Below, one piece after another: positions 1 through 7,014 of a stretch of DNA of 7,493 nt. The position numbers and the translations under genes were made by a program. This DNA is from JASFQI01 sp050115555. Lineage in GTDB: Bacteria > Desulfobacterota > DSM-4660 > Desulfatiglandales > HGW-15. The notes under the pieces were generated by a model, which saw nothing but the letters and a program-made list of their open reading frames with translations, ran no database searches and was not told where the DNA came from. Every line of letters starts with the position of its first letter. Position 1 is the stretch's first letter. The stretch spans positions 1 through 7,493 of the forward strand of contig JASFQI010000242.1 in the NCBI GenBank assembly GCA_050115555.1. The letters are read 5' to 3'.

Positions 1-339
1 ATCGTTCCGCAATTACTCGCTGAAGGCGGCTATAATCAGCGTTTGGAAGTCATCAGCGATGTGCCCAAAGGAAAAGTCGTCTGGTGGTTTGACAACACGG
101 ATATGTCGCAGGCCAAAAAAATTGTCGGACCTGTCGCCTGTATCGCCGGGAATGTACCGGTATCCATGTTAACCACAGGTTCGACCGATGATGTTGTAAG
201 ATATTGCAGGGAACTCATGGACCTCGCCGGCAAAGACGGGGGCTTCATTTTTTCGACCAGCGCCGGTATGCAGGGCGCCAAACCGGAAAACGTAAAAGCC
301 ATGATGGAGTTTACAAAAGGCTATAGCCACTCCCACTAG
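1..339 (+). CDS. URO-D-family protein (uroporphyrinogen decarboxylase / corrinoid methyltransferase type), C-terminal fragment
   Basis: The reading frame is open from the first base of the window and ends at TAG 337-339, giving 112 residues of a protein whose start lies outside. The segment has the usual end of the URO-D fold: an EGGYNQRLE helix (residues 8-16), then IAGNVPVSMLTTG (48-60) followed by a helix, and the final GGFIFS strand (80-85) leading to AKPENVKAM (93-101). In this superfamily true HemE decarboxylates uroporphyrinogen, while many paralogues in anaerobes move methyl groups to or from a corrinoid protein. The VVWWFDNTDM segment resembles the paralogues common in Desulfobacterota more than HemE, but the active-site N-terminal part is missing, so substrate cannot be assigned. 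A ribosome-binding-like AGGGAG overlaps the stop, suggesting a former operon partner downstream. Confidence 0.85.
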   Translation: MVPQLLAEGGYNQRLEVISDVPKGKVVWWFDNTDMSQAKKIVGPVACIAGNVPVSMLTTGSTDDVVRYCRELMDLAGKDGGFIFSTSAGMQGAKPENVKAMMEFTKGYSHSH

Positions 340-469
340 GGAGAATGATGATGAAGAACGCCTGAACAGACGCTATCGTGGCGATGCAGAAAGGTTTATT
401 AGAAATAGCGGAAGCTTAAGAGAAATATGGCGGATAAAAATACATCTTAAGATTAAATGGTTATTTAAA

Positions 470-491
470 GATTGAATCCAACGGTTCAATC
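470..491. repeat. Small inverted repeat (stem-loop)
   Basis: GATTGAATCC pairs with GGTTCAATC around an AAC loop, with one bulged T, giving about nine base pairs. It lies immediately 5' of the tRNA-like fragment. No T tract follows on either strand, so it is not a standard intrinsic terminator. It could be part of the decayed RNA gene or a chance palindrome. Confidence 0.4.
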
Positions 492-494
492 CAT

Positions 495-536
495 GGGGTT
501 CAGGGGGTCCGAGGTTCGTACCCCTCGCCCAGGCCA
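495..536 (+). pseudogene. tRNA-Pro-like 3' fragment (decayed or attachment-site remnant)
   Basis: The stretch CAGGGGGTCCGAGGTTCG (501-518) closely follows the variable-loop and T-arm sequence typical of bacterial proline tRNAs, which read approximately CAGGGGGTCGGAGGTTCG. A T-arm can be drawn with stem CGAGG (510-514) and CCTCG (523-527) around an eight-base loop TTCGTACC; a normal loop has seven bases, so one base seems inserted. GCCC and a CCA (534-536) follow roughly where the acceptor end should be, but the sequence there is altered. No matching 5' acceptor strand, D-arm or anticodon arm was found upstream, so this is not a working tRNA. Such 3' ends are often left by elements that integrate in tRNA genes; here that is inference. 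The comparison is from memory of the tRNA-Pro consensus, not from a search. Confidence 0.4.
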
Positions 537-646
537 GAAAAAACAGTAAAAATGGTGGGTTAACAAAAAAGCTCTCCATCCCTTTTCTTTGACTGCCAAC
601 CCTTTGGCAATCATTGCTCCCGTGCGGACATTCCCCGTGAAATCCA

Positions 647-675
647 TTGACAACGCTCGCGGAAATCGGGAAGAT
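647..675 (+). promoter_or_regulatory. Possible promoter for the methyltransferase gene
   Basis: A perfect -35 hexamer TTGACA (647-652) is followed after 17 bases by GAAGAT (670-675), which matches the -10 consensus at only three of six positions. It would place the transcript start about 65 bases before the ATG at 749. The strong -35 with a poor -10 could mean an activator-dependent promoter or coincidence. Confidence 0.25.
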
Positions 676-748
676 GGCTCTTCTATTCCACTGGCCGGGT
701 GCCGGGATCGACTAGAACAGCGGCGACTCTTTTCACAGGATCAAGACG

Positions 749-1579
749 ATGAAGCGGCCCTTTCAAGGCGCCTACCTGATGGAACACGCGGAAGAAACCG
801 ACCGCCTGGAGCGAAAAACCAATCCATCCCGTGTGCGAGAGCAAGCCCGGTGGTGTGGGCTTCGAGCCGGACAACGCGTGCTGGACGCAGGCTGCGGCCC
901 CGGCAAGACGACTTCCATCCTCCACGGCCTCATCCAGCCCGGGGGGTACATTCTGGGCGCGGATTTGTCTGAGGAACGGATTCAACATGCCCTCGAGCAC
1001 TACGGCGGGCTTCCCGGTATCGAATTTCTTGTTCACGACCTGACCTTTCCCCTGCAAGATACGGAGCTCTTTGATCTCATCTGGGTCCGATTTGTGTTGG
1101 AATACAACCTCGAAGAAAGCTCCACGATTATTGAAAACCTGGATCGTTGCCTAAAGCCGGGCGGAACCTTGTGCCTTCTGGATTTGGACTACAACTGCTT
1201 GAGCCACTATGCGCTTTCCGACGACATGGAGCTGGTTATTCAACGCATGGTTCGTGCGCTGGAAGAGAGCCACGACTTCGATCCATACGCAGGGAGAAAG
1301 CTTTACAGCTTCCTCTATGACCTGGGTTACGAGAAGATTGAGGTGGAGATGACGGCCCACCATCTGATTTATGGCGAACTTCAGGAAGCAGATGCCTACA
1401 ACTGGATCAAGAAGCTGGAGGTGACATCTAAAGTCGTGCAGGAAATTGTGGAGAGCTATCCAGGCGGGAAGGACCGATTCTTTTCAGACTTTCTGGCGTT
1501 TTTCAGAGATCCGAGACGCTTCAGCTACACGCCGCTCATCCTGTGTAAGGGAAAGAAGCCCTTATCATTCGGAGTATAA
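749..1579 (+). CDS. Class I SAM-dependent methyltransferase
   Basis: This 276-residue soluble protein has a Rossmann-type methyltransferase core. Motif I, VLDAGCGPG (44-52), binds S-adenosylmethionine; Asp72 at the end of strand two should hold the ribose hydroxyls; HDL at 96-98 supplies the residue near the adenine; FDLIWVRFVLEY (108-119) is the motif IV strand; and LKPGGTLCLLDLD (135-147) is the post-motif turn and strand five. The N-terminal part (YLMEHAEETDRLERKT) and the C-terminal half, from about residue 150, probably form the substrate cap; neither identifies the substrate. The ATG at 749 was chosen because AGGA (737-740) lies eight bases upstream and the conserved-looking N-terminus begins right after it; Met11 is a less likely alternative. 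There is no signal peptide. The gene converges with the kinase gene and their ends overlap by 15 bases. It could act on a small molecule, quinone or lipid; this is unresolved. Confidence 0.85.
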   Translation: MKRPFQGAYLMEHAEETDRLERKTNPSRVREQARWCGLRAGQRVLDAGCGPGKTTSILHGLIQPGGYILGADLSEERIQHALEHYGGLPGIEFLVHDLTFPLQDTELFDLIWVRFVLEYNLEESSTIIENLDRCLKPGGTLCLLDLDYNCLSHYALSDDMELVIQRMVRALEESHDFDPYAGRKLYSFLYDLGYEKIEVEMTAHHLIYGELQEADAYNWIKKLEVTSKVVQEIVESYPGGKDRFFSDFLAFFRDPRRFSYTPLILCKGKKPLSFGV

Positions 1580-4435
1580 AACCTCTCGAACTGCCTCCAG
1601 CAACTGCCCCACATCGAAGGGCTTCCGGATGTATATCGCGGCCTTGTGTTCTTTTCGAATCACCTCATCCTCGGTGTATCCACTCGCAATTATAACCTTT
1701 TCCTTTGGATTTCGTTTGAGGATGGCGTCCAGGCATTCCTTACCGCCCATGCCCGGCATAATCCAGTCCAGGATAACGAGGTCGATGCTCTTCTGCTCCC
1801 GATCATATAATGTGAGGGCCTCCTCCCCGTCCCTTGCCGTAAGCACATGGTACCCATAACTTCGTAGAATCTCCTCACCCACCTCCCGCACGGTTGGATC
1901 GTCGTCCACCAGCAGCAGGGTTTCCCCCTTTCCTCGAACGAGTCTAGGCGTGCTCTCTGCCTCGGCGGGGCTTTCCCGGCTCTCCAATGCGGGAAAATAA
2001 ATGCGAAAGGTCGTGCCCTGTCCCTTCTCGCTGTCGCACGCGATAATACCTTTGTGGTTTTTGACGATGCCGTACACCATAGCCAGCCCGAGGCCGGTTC
2101 CCTGCCCGGGCTCTTTGGTGGTGAAAAAAGGTTCGAAGATGCGCTCCACGATCTCGGGCCCCATGCCGTGGCCGGTGTCAGAAACAGCCAACATGGCATA
2201 GGGTCCTGGCCGCGAGTCTGCGTAGGTCCGGCAGAGCGCATTATCAAACGTTACATTGGCGGTCTCAAATCGCAGAACGCCGCCTCCCGGCATGGCGTCG
2301 CGGGCATTGATTCCCAGGTTCATCATGATCTGCTCGAGCTGGACCGTGTCGGCCTCGATAAGCTGAAGACTGTCCTGTAAATCGTATTGGATCTCGATCA
2401 TCTTGGGAATGGTCCGCTGGAGCATCTCGACGACCTGAATCACTTCCTGGTTGAGATCCACCGGCCTGAGACAACTCTCAACCTTTCGGCCGAAGAGGAG
2501 CAGCTGCCGGGTCAGGTCACTCCCACGTCGGGCCGATCTGTCAATCGCCTTCAGCTTTTCGCGATCGGCATCCTGGGGATCCTTGCCCAGGAGAAGAATT
2601 TGAGTGTAGCCCAGAATGCCCTGTAAGATGTTGTTGAAATCATGAGCGATTCCCCCGGCGAGGGTGCCTATGGCCTCGAGCTTTTGGGCCTCCATGACCT
2701 GCTGCTTGAGTTGCTCCTTTTCCTGCTCCGCCGCCTTGAGCTCAGTGATGTCGTTCCCGATACAGAGGATCTCGCTGACCTCTCCTTCCATGGAAAACAC
2801 GGGCCGGTAGGTCCAAGCGATCCACAGCGTCTCGCCTGAATGAAGCCTGCTTTGCGTTTCGTGAACTGCGGGGTGATCCGGTTTCCGGCTCAGGGCGTCC
2901 ACTTGGGCAAGGAAATCCCGCTTCGCAGTCCCTCCGCCAAGAAGAAGTGCACCACAGAATTCTTGTCCCAGGACCTCCTCCTCGTTCAACTCAAACCGCT
3001 TCTGAGCGAACTCGTTCATAAACCGAATCCGCCCCTTGGTGTCTACACGGAGAATGATGCTATTGGCGTTCTCGACCAACTCCCGGTAGTTCTTCTCGCT
3101 CTCCTGGAGACGCTGGTAAGACAGCGCATTGAATACGCCGACGGCCGTCTGGGAGGCCACGCCGAGCAAGAGCTCCAGATCGCTCTGGGTAAGGGATCGT
3201 TTCGATTGGTTGTTGTCCACAGCCAGTACACCCAGGGACTGGGTTTTGTACACGATGGGGACGCAGATCAGGGATACCACACCCATGTCCTTGATAAAAC
3301 TTCGAGTCTTCTCGGAGAGCTCCTTCTCCTTCCCACTGATATCATTGAGGAGCAACGGGTTCTGCTCCCGAAATGCGCGGACCATGGGTCCCCTGGAGGC
3401 GGGGTTGTCCAAGTGAAAGGTCGTGCGCCTAAGCGTGTCCTCTTCTTCATGGGTATACCCGTACCCTGCAACATGTTCGAGTATTGTTCCCTCTTTGTTC
3501 GCCAGCATGATGGCGGCCCGGTCGTACTCCAGGCGCTCTTTCATGATGTGCACAACCTGGTTCAGAAGCTCCGGAATTCCAAGGCTGGAGGAGGCTGCCT
3601 GCCCAATTTCCTTCACGAGCAGCGACGTGTTGTAGCGGGCATTCATCTCTTCCATGAGGTTCTGGGCGGCATCGCCCTGGAGCTCGACTGTCTGCATCAA
3701 CTCCCGTTTTTCCAGCCGTTCCGCATAAAACGACAGCGAGGTGAGCAAGGAAAGGCAAGCGAAAAAGGCCATAGCTCCCCAATGGAGAGGAGAAACGATG
3801 AATATCACCACTAGAAAAGGCACGCACGCCAAGGCCCACAGGTTGCGCATTCGTCTCCAGAACAGGGCGGCCGTCCGTTCCCAGCTGATAATGTAGCGGC
3901 AGCAATCATCCCCGCGGTGCACGCAGGCCGGATGCTCGATCCGGCCGAATTTGCCCGTGAACCATTTTGGCAGGGCTTCCAGGGTTCCGAGACGGTTCTC
4001 GCATTGGTAAGGCTTCTCGTGGACCCCTTTCGTAGGCGTTGAGATGATTTCCACCTTGCCCGGTCCCAACTTTTTTGCTGAGAGCGTGGCCCCCCGGCTC
4101 ATGATGGGGTAAAGCTTCCCCATGAGCAGAAACACTGCCATGGGACTCAGGAGACCCAGGGTGTACTGCTTAGCTGCGCCCAGGGCCTCCGCGGAGACCG
4201 TGAAGCGCCCCGCCTCCCTGGAGATATCGGGCTTGCCCGTCTCTTGAACAAGGATGTCATGAAATCGGTCCATCTGGTCCTGGCTGAACCAGTGCGCAGG
4301 GTCCTCCAGTTCGAGCTTGGTCACCCCGGCGTAGTCCATGATACGCTCAACATGGACATCAGGGTAGGCCGTGGCAATGTACTCGAGATACACCTTGGCG
4401 ATGCGGCTGTTGTATAGCGGCAATGTGTCATTCAT
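1565..4435 (-). CDS. Membrane-associated hybrid histidine kinase (V4R-like sensor, GAF, PAS, HisKA, HATPase, receiver)
   Basis: From ATG 4435 the protein has 956 residues, and this numbering is used here. Residues 1-185 form a globular sensor ending in CVHRGDDCCRYIISW (171-185), which resembles the Cys-rich end of V4R (4-vinyl-reductase-like) ligand domains. Two hydrophobic segments (about 199-217 and 219-238) form a membrane hairpin, so the sensor and the catalytic parts both probably face the cytoplasm. A coiled stretch leads to a GAF domain (about 271-441) and a PAS domain (about 446-566). The kinase core shows the H-box GIAHDFNN with phosphorylated His598, the N-box MMNLGINARDA (704-714), G1 DTGHGMG (753-759), F-box FEPFFTTK (767-774) and G2 GTGLGLA (779-785). 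The C-terminal receiver has acidic Asp844-846, phospho-acceptor Asp890 (LDWIMPG), Ser918 and Lys938. All catalytic residues are present. AGGTG lies nine bases before ATG 4435; a GTG at 4447 would add four residues. No HPt protein or separate response regulator is adjacent, so the signal and the output are unknown. Confidence 0.9.
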   Translation of the reverse strand: MNDTLPLYNSRIAKVYLEYIATAYPDVHVERIMDYAGVTKLELEDPAHWFSQDQMDRFHDILVQETGKPDISREAGRFTVSAEALGAAKQYTLGLLSPMAVFLLMGKLYPIMSRGATLSAKKLGPGKVEIISTPTKGVHEKPYQCENRLGTLEALPKWFTGKFGRIEHPACVHRGDDCCRYIISWERTAALFWRRMRNLWALACVPFLVVIFIVSPLHWGAMAFFACLSLLTSLSFYAERLEKRELMQTVELQGDAAQNLMEEMNARYNTSLLVKEIGQAASSSLGIPELLNQVVHIMKERLEYDRAAIMLANKEGTILEHVAGYGYTHEEEDTLRRTTFHLDNPASRGPMVRAFREQNPLLLNDISGKEKELSEKTRSFIKDMGVVSLICVPIVYKTQSLGVLAVDNNQSKRSLTQSDLELLLGVASQTAVGVFNALSYQRLQESEKNYRELVENANSIILRVDTKGRIRFMNEFAQKRFELNEEEVLGQEFCGALLLGGGTAKRDFLAQVDALSRKPDHPAVHETQSRLHSGETLWIAWTYRPVFSMEGEVSEILCIGNDITELKAAEQEKEQLKQQVMEAQKLEAIGTLAGGIAHDFNNILQGILGYTQILLLGKDPQDADREKLKAIDRSARRGSDLTRQLLLFGRKVESCLRPVDLNQEVIQVVEMLQRTIPKMIEIQYDLQDSLQLIEADTVQLEQIMMNLGINARDAMPGGGVLRFETANVTFDNALCRTYADSRPGPYAMLAVSDTGHGMGPEIVERIFEPFFTTKEPGQGTGLGLAMVYGIVKNHKGIIACDSEKGQGTTFRIYFPALESRESPAEAESTPRLVRGKGETLLLVDDDPTVREVGEEILRSYGYHVLTARDGEEALTLYDREQKSIDLVILDWIMPGMGGKECLDAILKRNPKEKVIIASGYTEDEVIRKEHKAAIYIRKPFDVGQLLEAVREVLYSE

Positions 4436-4629
4436 AGAAGTCGGCACCTAAGACCCACCGAACAGACCACAGTTTGACACAACGAGAGGGGAGTACATCG
4501 AGTGCGAGGACCGTCATTCCTATTCGGAGTGTATTGTAGGAAATCGTGGGCTAATCTTTTTCTCATAAGTATATTCGTTTCCATCGACAAGTGGATCTTT
4601 TTTTTTCGCATCCTGACGGGTGGCTCAGG

Positions 4630-4849
4630 CCCCACTCTTCGGGTGGGTCCCCGGGAGCGCAAACTCTCTGTCAATCTTCGGGATTCCTTGTGCGATGTAC
4701 GAAAGCACGTCTTTGCTTAATCCCTTGATTGGACTCGGGCCATCCGTGGCCCTCGCCCTTCGGGCCCCGCCTATGGCGGGTTTCAATTCCGCTTTCCTGC
4801 GGAATCGTCAATGATCTTGCGCTCCCGGGGACCCGCCCGCAGGGTGGGG
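4630..4849. repeat. 220-bp hairpin-rich element with 33-bp inverted ends (MITE-like)
   Basis: Bases 4630-4662 and the reverse complement of 4817-4849 match at 30 of 33 positions, including an uninterrupted stretch GGGTCCCCGGGAGCGCAA. Each end also folds on itself: CCCAC...GTGGG within 4631-4647, and CCCGCCC/GGGTGGG (4832-4838 with 4842-4848, loop GCA). Between the ends lie four hairpins in a row: GGGCCA/TGGCCC (4737-4752), GCCC/GGGC (4755-4765), CCCGCC/GGCGGG (4766-4780) and ATTCCGC/GCGGAAT (4786-4805). There is no transposase or coding frame. The layout fits a small non-autonomous mobile element or a dispersed structured repeat. No clear target-site duplication is visible. A structured RNA made from either strand is the alternative. 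Confidence 0.7.
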
Positions 4850-4903
4850 TGTCGGAGCGAAGCGAGGACAAAAATTTCTCATTTCTGAATTGGAAACTCT
4901 CAA

Positions 4904-4932
4904 GTGCCCGAAAAGCATTTCTGGACGGGCAC
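4904..4932 (-). terminator. Hairpin directly after the PilZ-protein gene
   Basis: GTGCCCG (4904-4910) and CGGGCAC (4926-4932) form a perfect seven-pair stem with a 15-base loop, starting three bases after the stop codon of the minus-strand gene. An outer AATTGG/CCAATT pairing (4888-4893 with 4932-4937, sharing base 4932) could extend the fold over the stop. There is no U tract following it, so this may be an RNA-end stabiliser or a poor terminator rather than a true intrinsic one. Confidence 0.4.
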
Positions 4933-4935
4933 CAA

Positions 4936-7014
4936 TTACCAGTACTGAATGCGGAACTTCCGCTTCAAGTACGATTTGAAACGACCGACGTTCTGGATGT
5001 CGTAAATCCAGAGGAGGTATTCCTTGTCGCTTGGGATGGATTTGGATTTCACATAGTCCACCGGAAAAATCAGTGTGGGGACTCTGTCCGTGTCGTAGCG
5101 GGAGGCCAACCGGCCGATGGCCGCGGAGAGAACTTCCCATGGAAGATTGTCGGGATTGGTGACCAGGATCTTGATGCCGTTGAGAAGCTCCGAGAGGTTG
5201 ATGCCAGGATTCGATTCATTGGCGATCATCAGAGCGTACAGCGAATGGCGGTAGGTCAGGGCATACGTGCGCCACCGGCGTGTCAAACCGCTTCTTCGAT
5301 AGAGCTTTTCCAGATAGCTGTCCTCACCTTCTTCGAGATTCAGGACATCCAGAAGAAGGCCGCCGGAATGTTCCTGGTAAAATCGCTGCAGCGTTTCTGC
5401 ATGGGAGTCGATGCCGTTTTCAAGGGCCCACCCCTCGGGAAGAGGGGTCTGCAGACTGAGCGTCGTGTGGGGCAGATAGGAAAAGCAATCCAGCGAGCAG
5501 GAGCGAGGATCATTTAAATCCCGGGCAAAGCCCCCGAAAATCCGGTCGGGAAAGCGGTTTTCCGGGCGATAATAGCACATGACGTACTTGGTCTTTGCCG
5601 AGGGCAACCGGTGAATGTCCTGAAGGAACTGCATGATCTGATTCAGGACGGCGATTCCCGCCCTCTTATTCCCCGATGTGATTGCGGCGTGATGCTGGAT
5701 CATCCAGGTTTCTCTGTAAGCGCGAATCATAGACATGTGTCCACTGATCCGACCGTTTTCCTGGTACGTGAAGTGTCGGGCTACTTCCGGGCATTCCTCG
5801 TACAGCTTCCGGTAGGTTTCCTTGAAGCGATTACGATAGGACTGAATGAGCCGGTACTTCTTGGGGTAAATGAACCCGGACTCGAAGAAGAACCGCCACA
5901 ATCCCTCCATATCCACCTCGCCGGAGATGTGGGCCCGGGCATCCAAGGCATTGGTGAGGATATGAGCCAGGCGGCTGTAGGCGTCGATATCCATATCCAG
6001 GATCGCAAGTCCGCATCGTACGCCGGGAGCCCCTTCATCATGCCGGTAAATGACTCTTGCACGGGATTTCAGTTTTCGGCAGCCCGCGAAATCGATGAAC
6101 AACTCCGGAATGATCATGCCACTCATGAGCAAACCCTCCTCGGGCCGCTCGTACACGCAGATCCCGGCAGTTGAAATATCCGCAACCTGAAGTCGAACCA
6201 TCTTGTGGAAGAACGGATGCTGAAAGGACAGAATGGGAGGAGGGCTCAGGGTCTGGCGCGGGTTGCGAATCCGGGTGCTGTTCCCATGGGCCCTACCCGG
6301 GGTCGATGGCTCCAGCACGAGATCCCCCCGAAACAGGCCGGCCCGATACTTGATGCACCGGCAGGGACCGGTGAAGACGGTTTCCCGGCCTCTTTGCATG
6401 CGGACATGCACTGCTTTTCCGGGCTGAAGTCGACTCTGGGCATTATCCGTACCCAGGGGGATGGGGATGGTGACCCTGAATCCGGCCGGACTGAAATCTA
6501 CGACTTTGCCCTCGGCTGTCTGTTTTCCACAGGTCACATGGGCGATCATGTCAAGACAGCCGTGGCGGTGGGACCGACGCTGGTTCACAATGTATCCCTG
6601 CTCTGGCAGCCGGATTTCCAGGGAGGCGTGTTTCACGGCGTGGAGGGTCACGGGCGCTACGATCATGGCGCGGCCGTCGTCCATGATGAGGTACAGGCAT
6701 TGGCCGTCCCAGCAGGAAAGGGATTCGACAAGGTCATGGGAAGGGGTACACACGACCTTGTCTGCCATGCAAGGGCCTGGAAAGGCCTGAATAAGTTGGC
6801 TTTTTCCAGTGTGCGGTTCGAAGAATTGGAGAAGGAGACTTTCCTCCATGAAGTGGAGGTAATTGATACGGTTTGTAAGCTCTTTCTGATGAAGTGCCGA
6901 TGACCGGGCAATAGAGCGCTCGAGTTCGGGTGGACTCAAACGTCCTTCACGTGCGTACATCGACACCGCAGATGCATGGCCAGAGTCCGGCGGCAGGATG
7001 GAGCTCCTTTCCAT
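4936..7014 (-). CDS. PilZ-domain protein fused to a GNAT-like acyltransferase region
   Basis: The 692-residue protein is cytoplasmic by sequence, with no signal peptide or membrane segment. Residues 45-140 resemble the YcgR-type N-terminal domain, ending in an EIRLPEQGYIVNQ strand. The first PilZ domain follows (about 141-235). It has the full cyclic-di-GMP-binding signature: RxxxR at Arg146-Arg150 and DFSPAG at 173-178. A second PilZ-like domain (about 245-345) keeps DISTAG (279-284) but has no RxxxR, so it may not bind the ligand. Residues 365-690 look like a tandem GNAT/N-acyltransferase fold: ESGFIYPKK (378-386), GHMSMIRAYRETWMIQHHAA (425-444), and NKRAGIAVL (449-457) at the usual acyl-CoA loop. 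I infer that cyclic-di-GMP controls acyl transfer; substrate is unknown. ATG 7014 has only a weak ribosome-binding site; ATG 6960 (Met19) is an alternative. The gene has a long leader and appears monocistronic. Confidence 0.75.
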   Translation of the reverse strand: MERSSILPPDSGHASAVSMYAREGRLSPPELERSIARSSALHQKELTNRINYLHFMEESLLLQFFEPHTGKSQLIQAFPGPCMADKVVCTPSHDLVESLSCWDGQCLYLIMDDGRAMIVAPVTLHAVKHASLEIRLPEQGYIVNQRRSHRHGCLDMIAHVTCGKQTAEGKVVDFSPAGFRVTIPIPLGTDNAQSRLQPGKAVHVRMQRGRETVFTGPCRCIKYRAGLFRGDLVLEPSTPGRAHGNSTRIRNPRQTLSPPPILSFQHPFFHKMVRLQVADISTAGICVYERPEEGLLMSGMIIPELFIDFAGCRKLKSRARVIYRHDEGAPGVRCGLAILDMDIDAYSRLAHILTNALDARAHISGEVDMEGLWRFFFESGFIYPKKYRLIQSYRNRFKETYRKLYEECPEVARHFTYQENGRISGHMSMIRAYRETWMIQHHAAITSGNKRAGIAVLNQIMQFLQDIHRLPSAKTKYVMCYYRPENRFPDRIFGGFARDLNDPRSCSLDCFSYLPHTTLSLQTPLPEGWALENGIDSHAETLQRFYQEHSGGLLLDVLNLEEGEDSYLEKLYRRSGLTRRWRTYALTYRHSLYALMIANESNPGINLSELLNGIKILVTNPDNLPWEVLSAAIGRLASRYDTDRVPTLIFPVDYVKSKSIPSDKEYLLWIYDIQNVGRFKSYLKRKFRIQYW

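Larger units (their letters stand above)
340..748. other. Degenerate intergenic region
   Basis: There is no intact gene in these 409 bases. An AGGGAG at 338-343 sits 7 bases before ATG 351, but the frame stops at TGA 363. Beyond that stop the same frame reads TDAIVAMQKGLLEIAEA before a TAA at 417, which looks protein-like and may be the rotted start of a gene that once followed the URO-D gene. I cannot name it. Positions 395-480 are AT-rich compared with the neighbouring genes. A stem-loop (470-491) and a tRNA-Pro-like fragment (495-536) follow. A short GCCAA/TTGGC hairpin lies at 595-608 without a T tract. No clear terminator for the URO-D gene was seen. Confidence 0.5.
4436..4935. other. 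Intergenic region between kinase and PilZ-protein genes
   Basis: There is no credible gene in this spacer. The part next to the kinase (4436-4620) should carry its promoter. On the minus strand TTGTCG and, 17 bases later, TATGAG fit sigma-70 boxes only at four of six positions each, so I do not call a promoter. A run of nine T residues on the plus strand lies just before the hairpin element. The remainder is the inverted-repeat element at 4630-4849, a GAGCGAAGCGAGG tract just beyond it (4855-4867), and the hairpin following the PilZ gene. Confidence 0.6.

Noticed and set aside
683..1057. 124-codon minus-strand open frame over the methyltransferase start
   Set aside because: It is antisense to the SAM-binding motif region and has no motif of its own.
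2840..3814. 324-codon plus-strand open frame opposite the kinase gene
   Set aside because: It is an antisense shadow of the GAF and membrane part of a kinase with all its motifs intact; its translation has no domain and a shadow-like Leu/Val/Gln-rich make-up.
4729..5517. 262-codon plus-strand open frame
   Set aside because: It starts inside the hairpin element and continues antisense to the PilZ protein; there is no ribosome-binding site and no recognisable motif.
6205..6903. 232-codon plus-strand open frame
   Set aside because: It lies wholly antisense to the PilZ-domain coding region, which has clear conserved motifs on the other strand.
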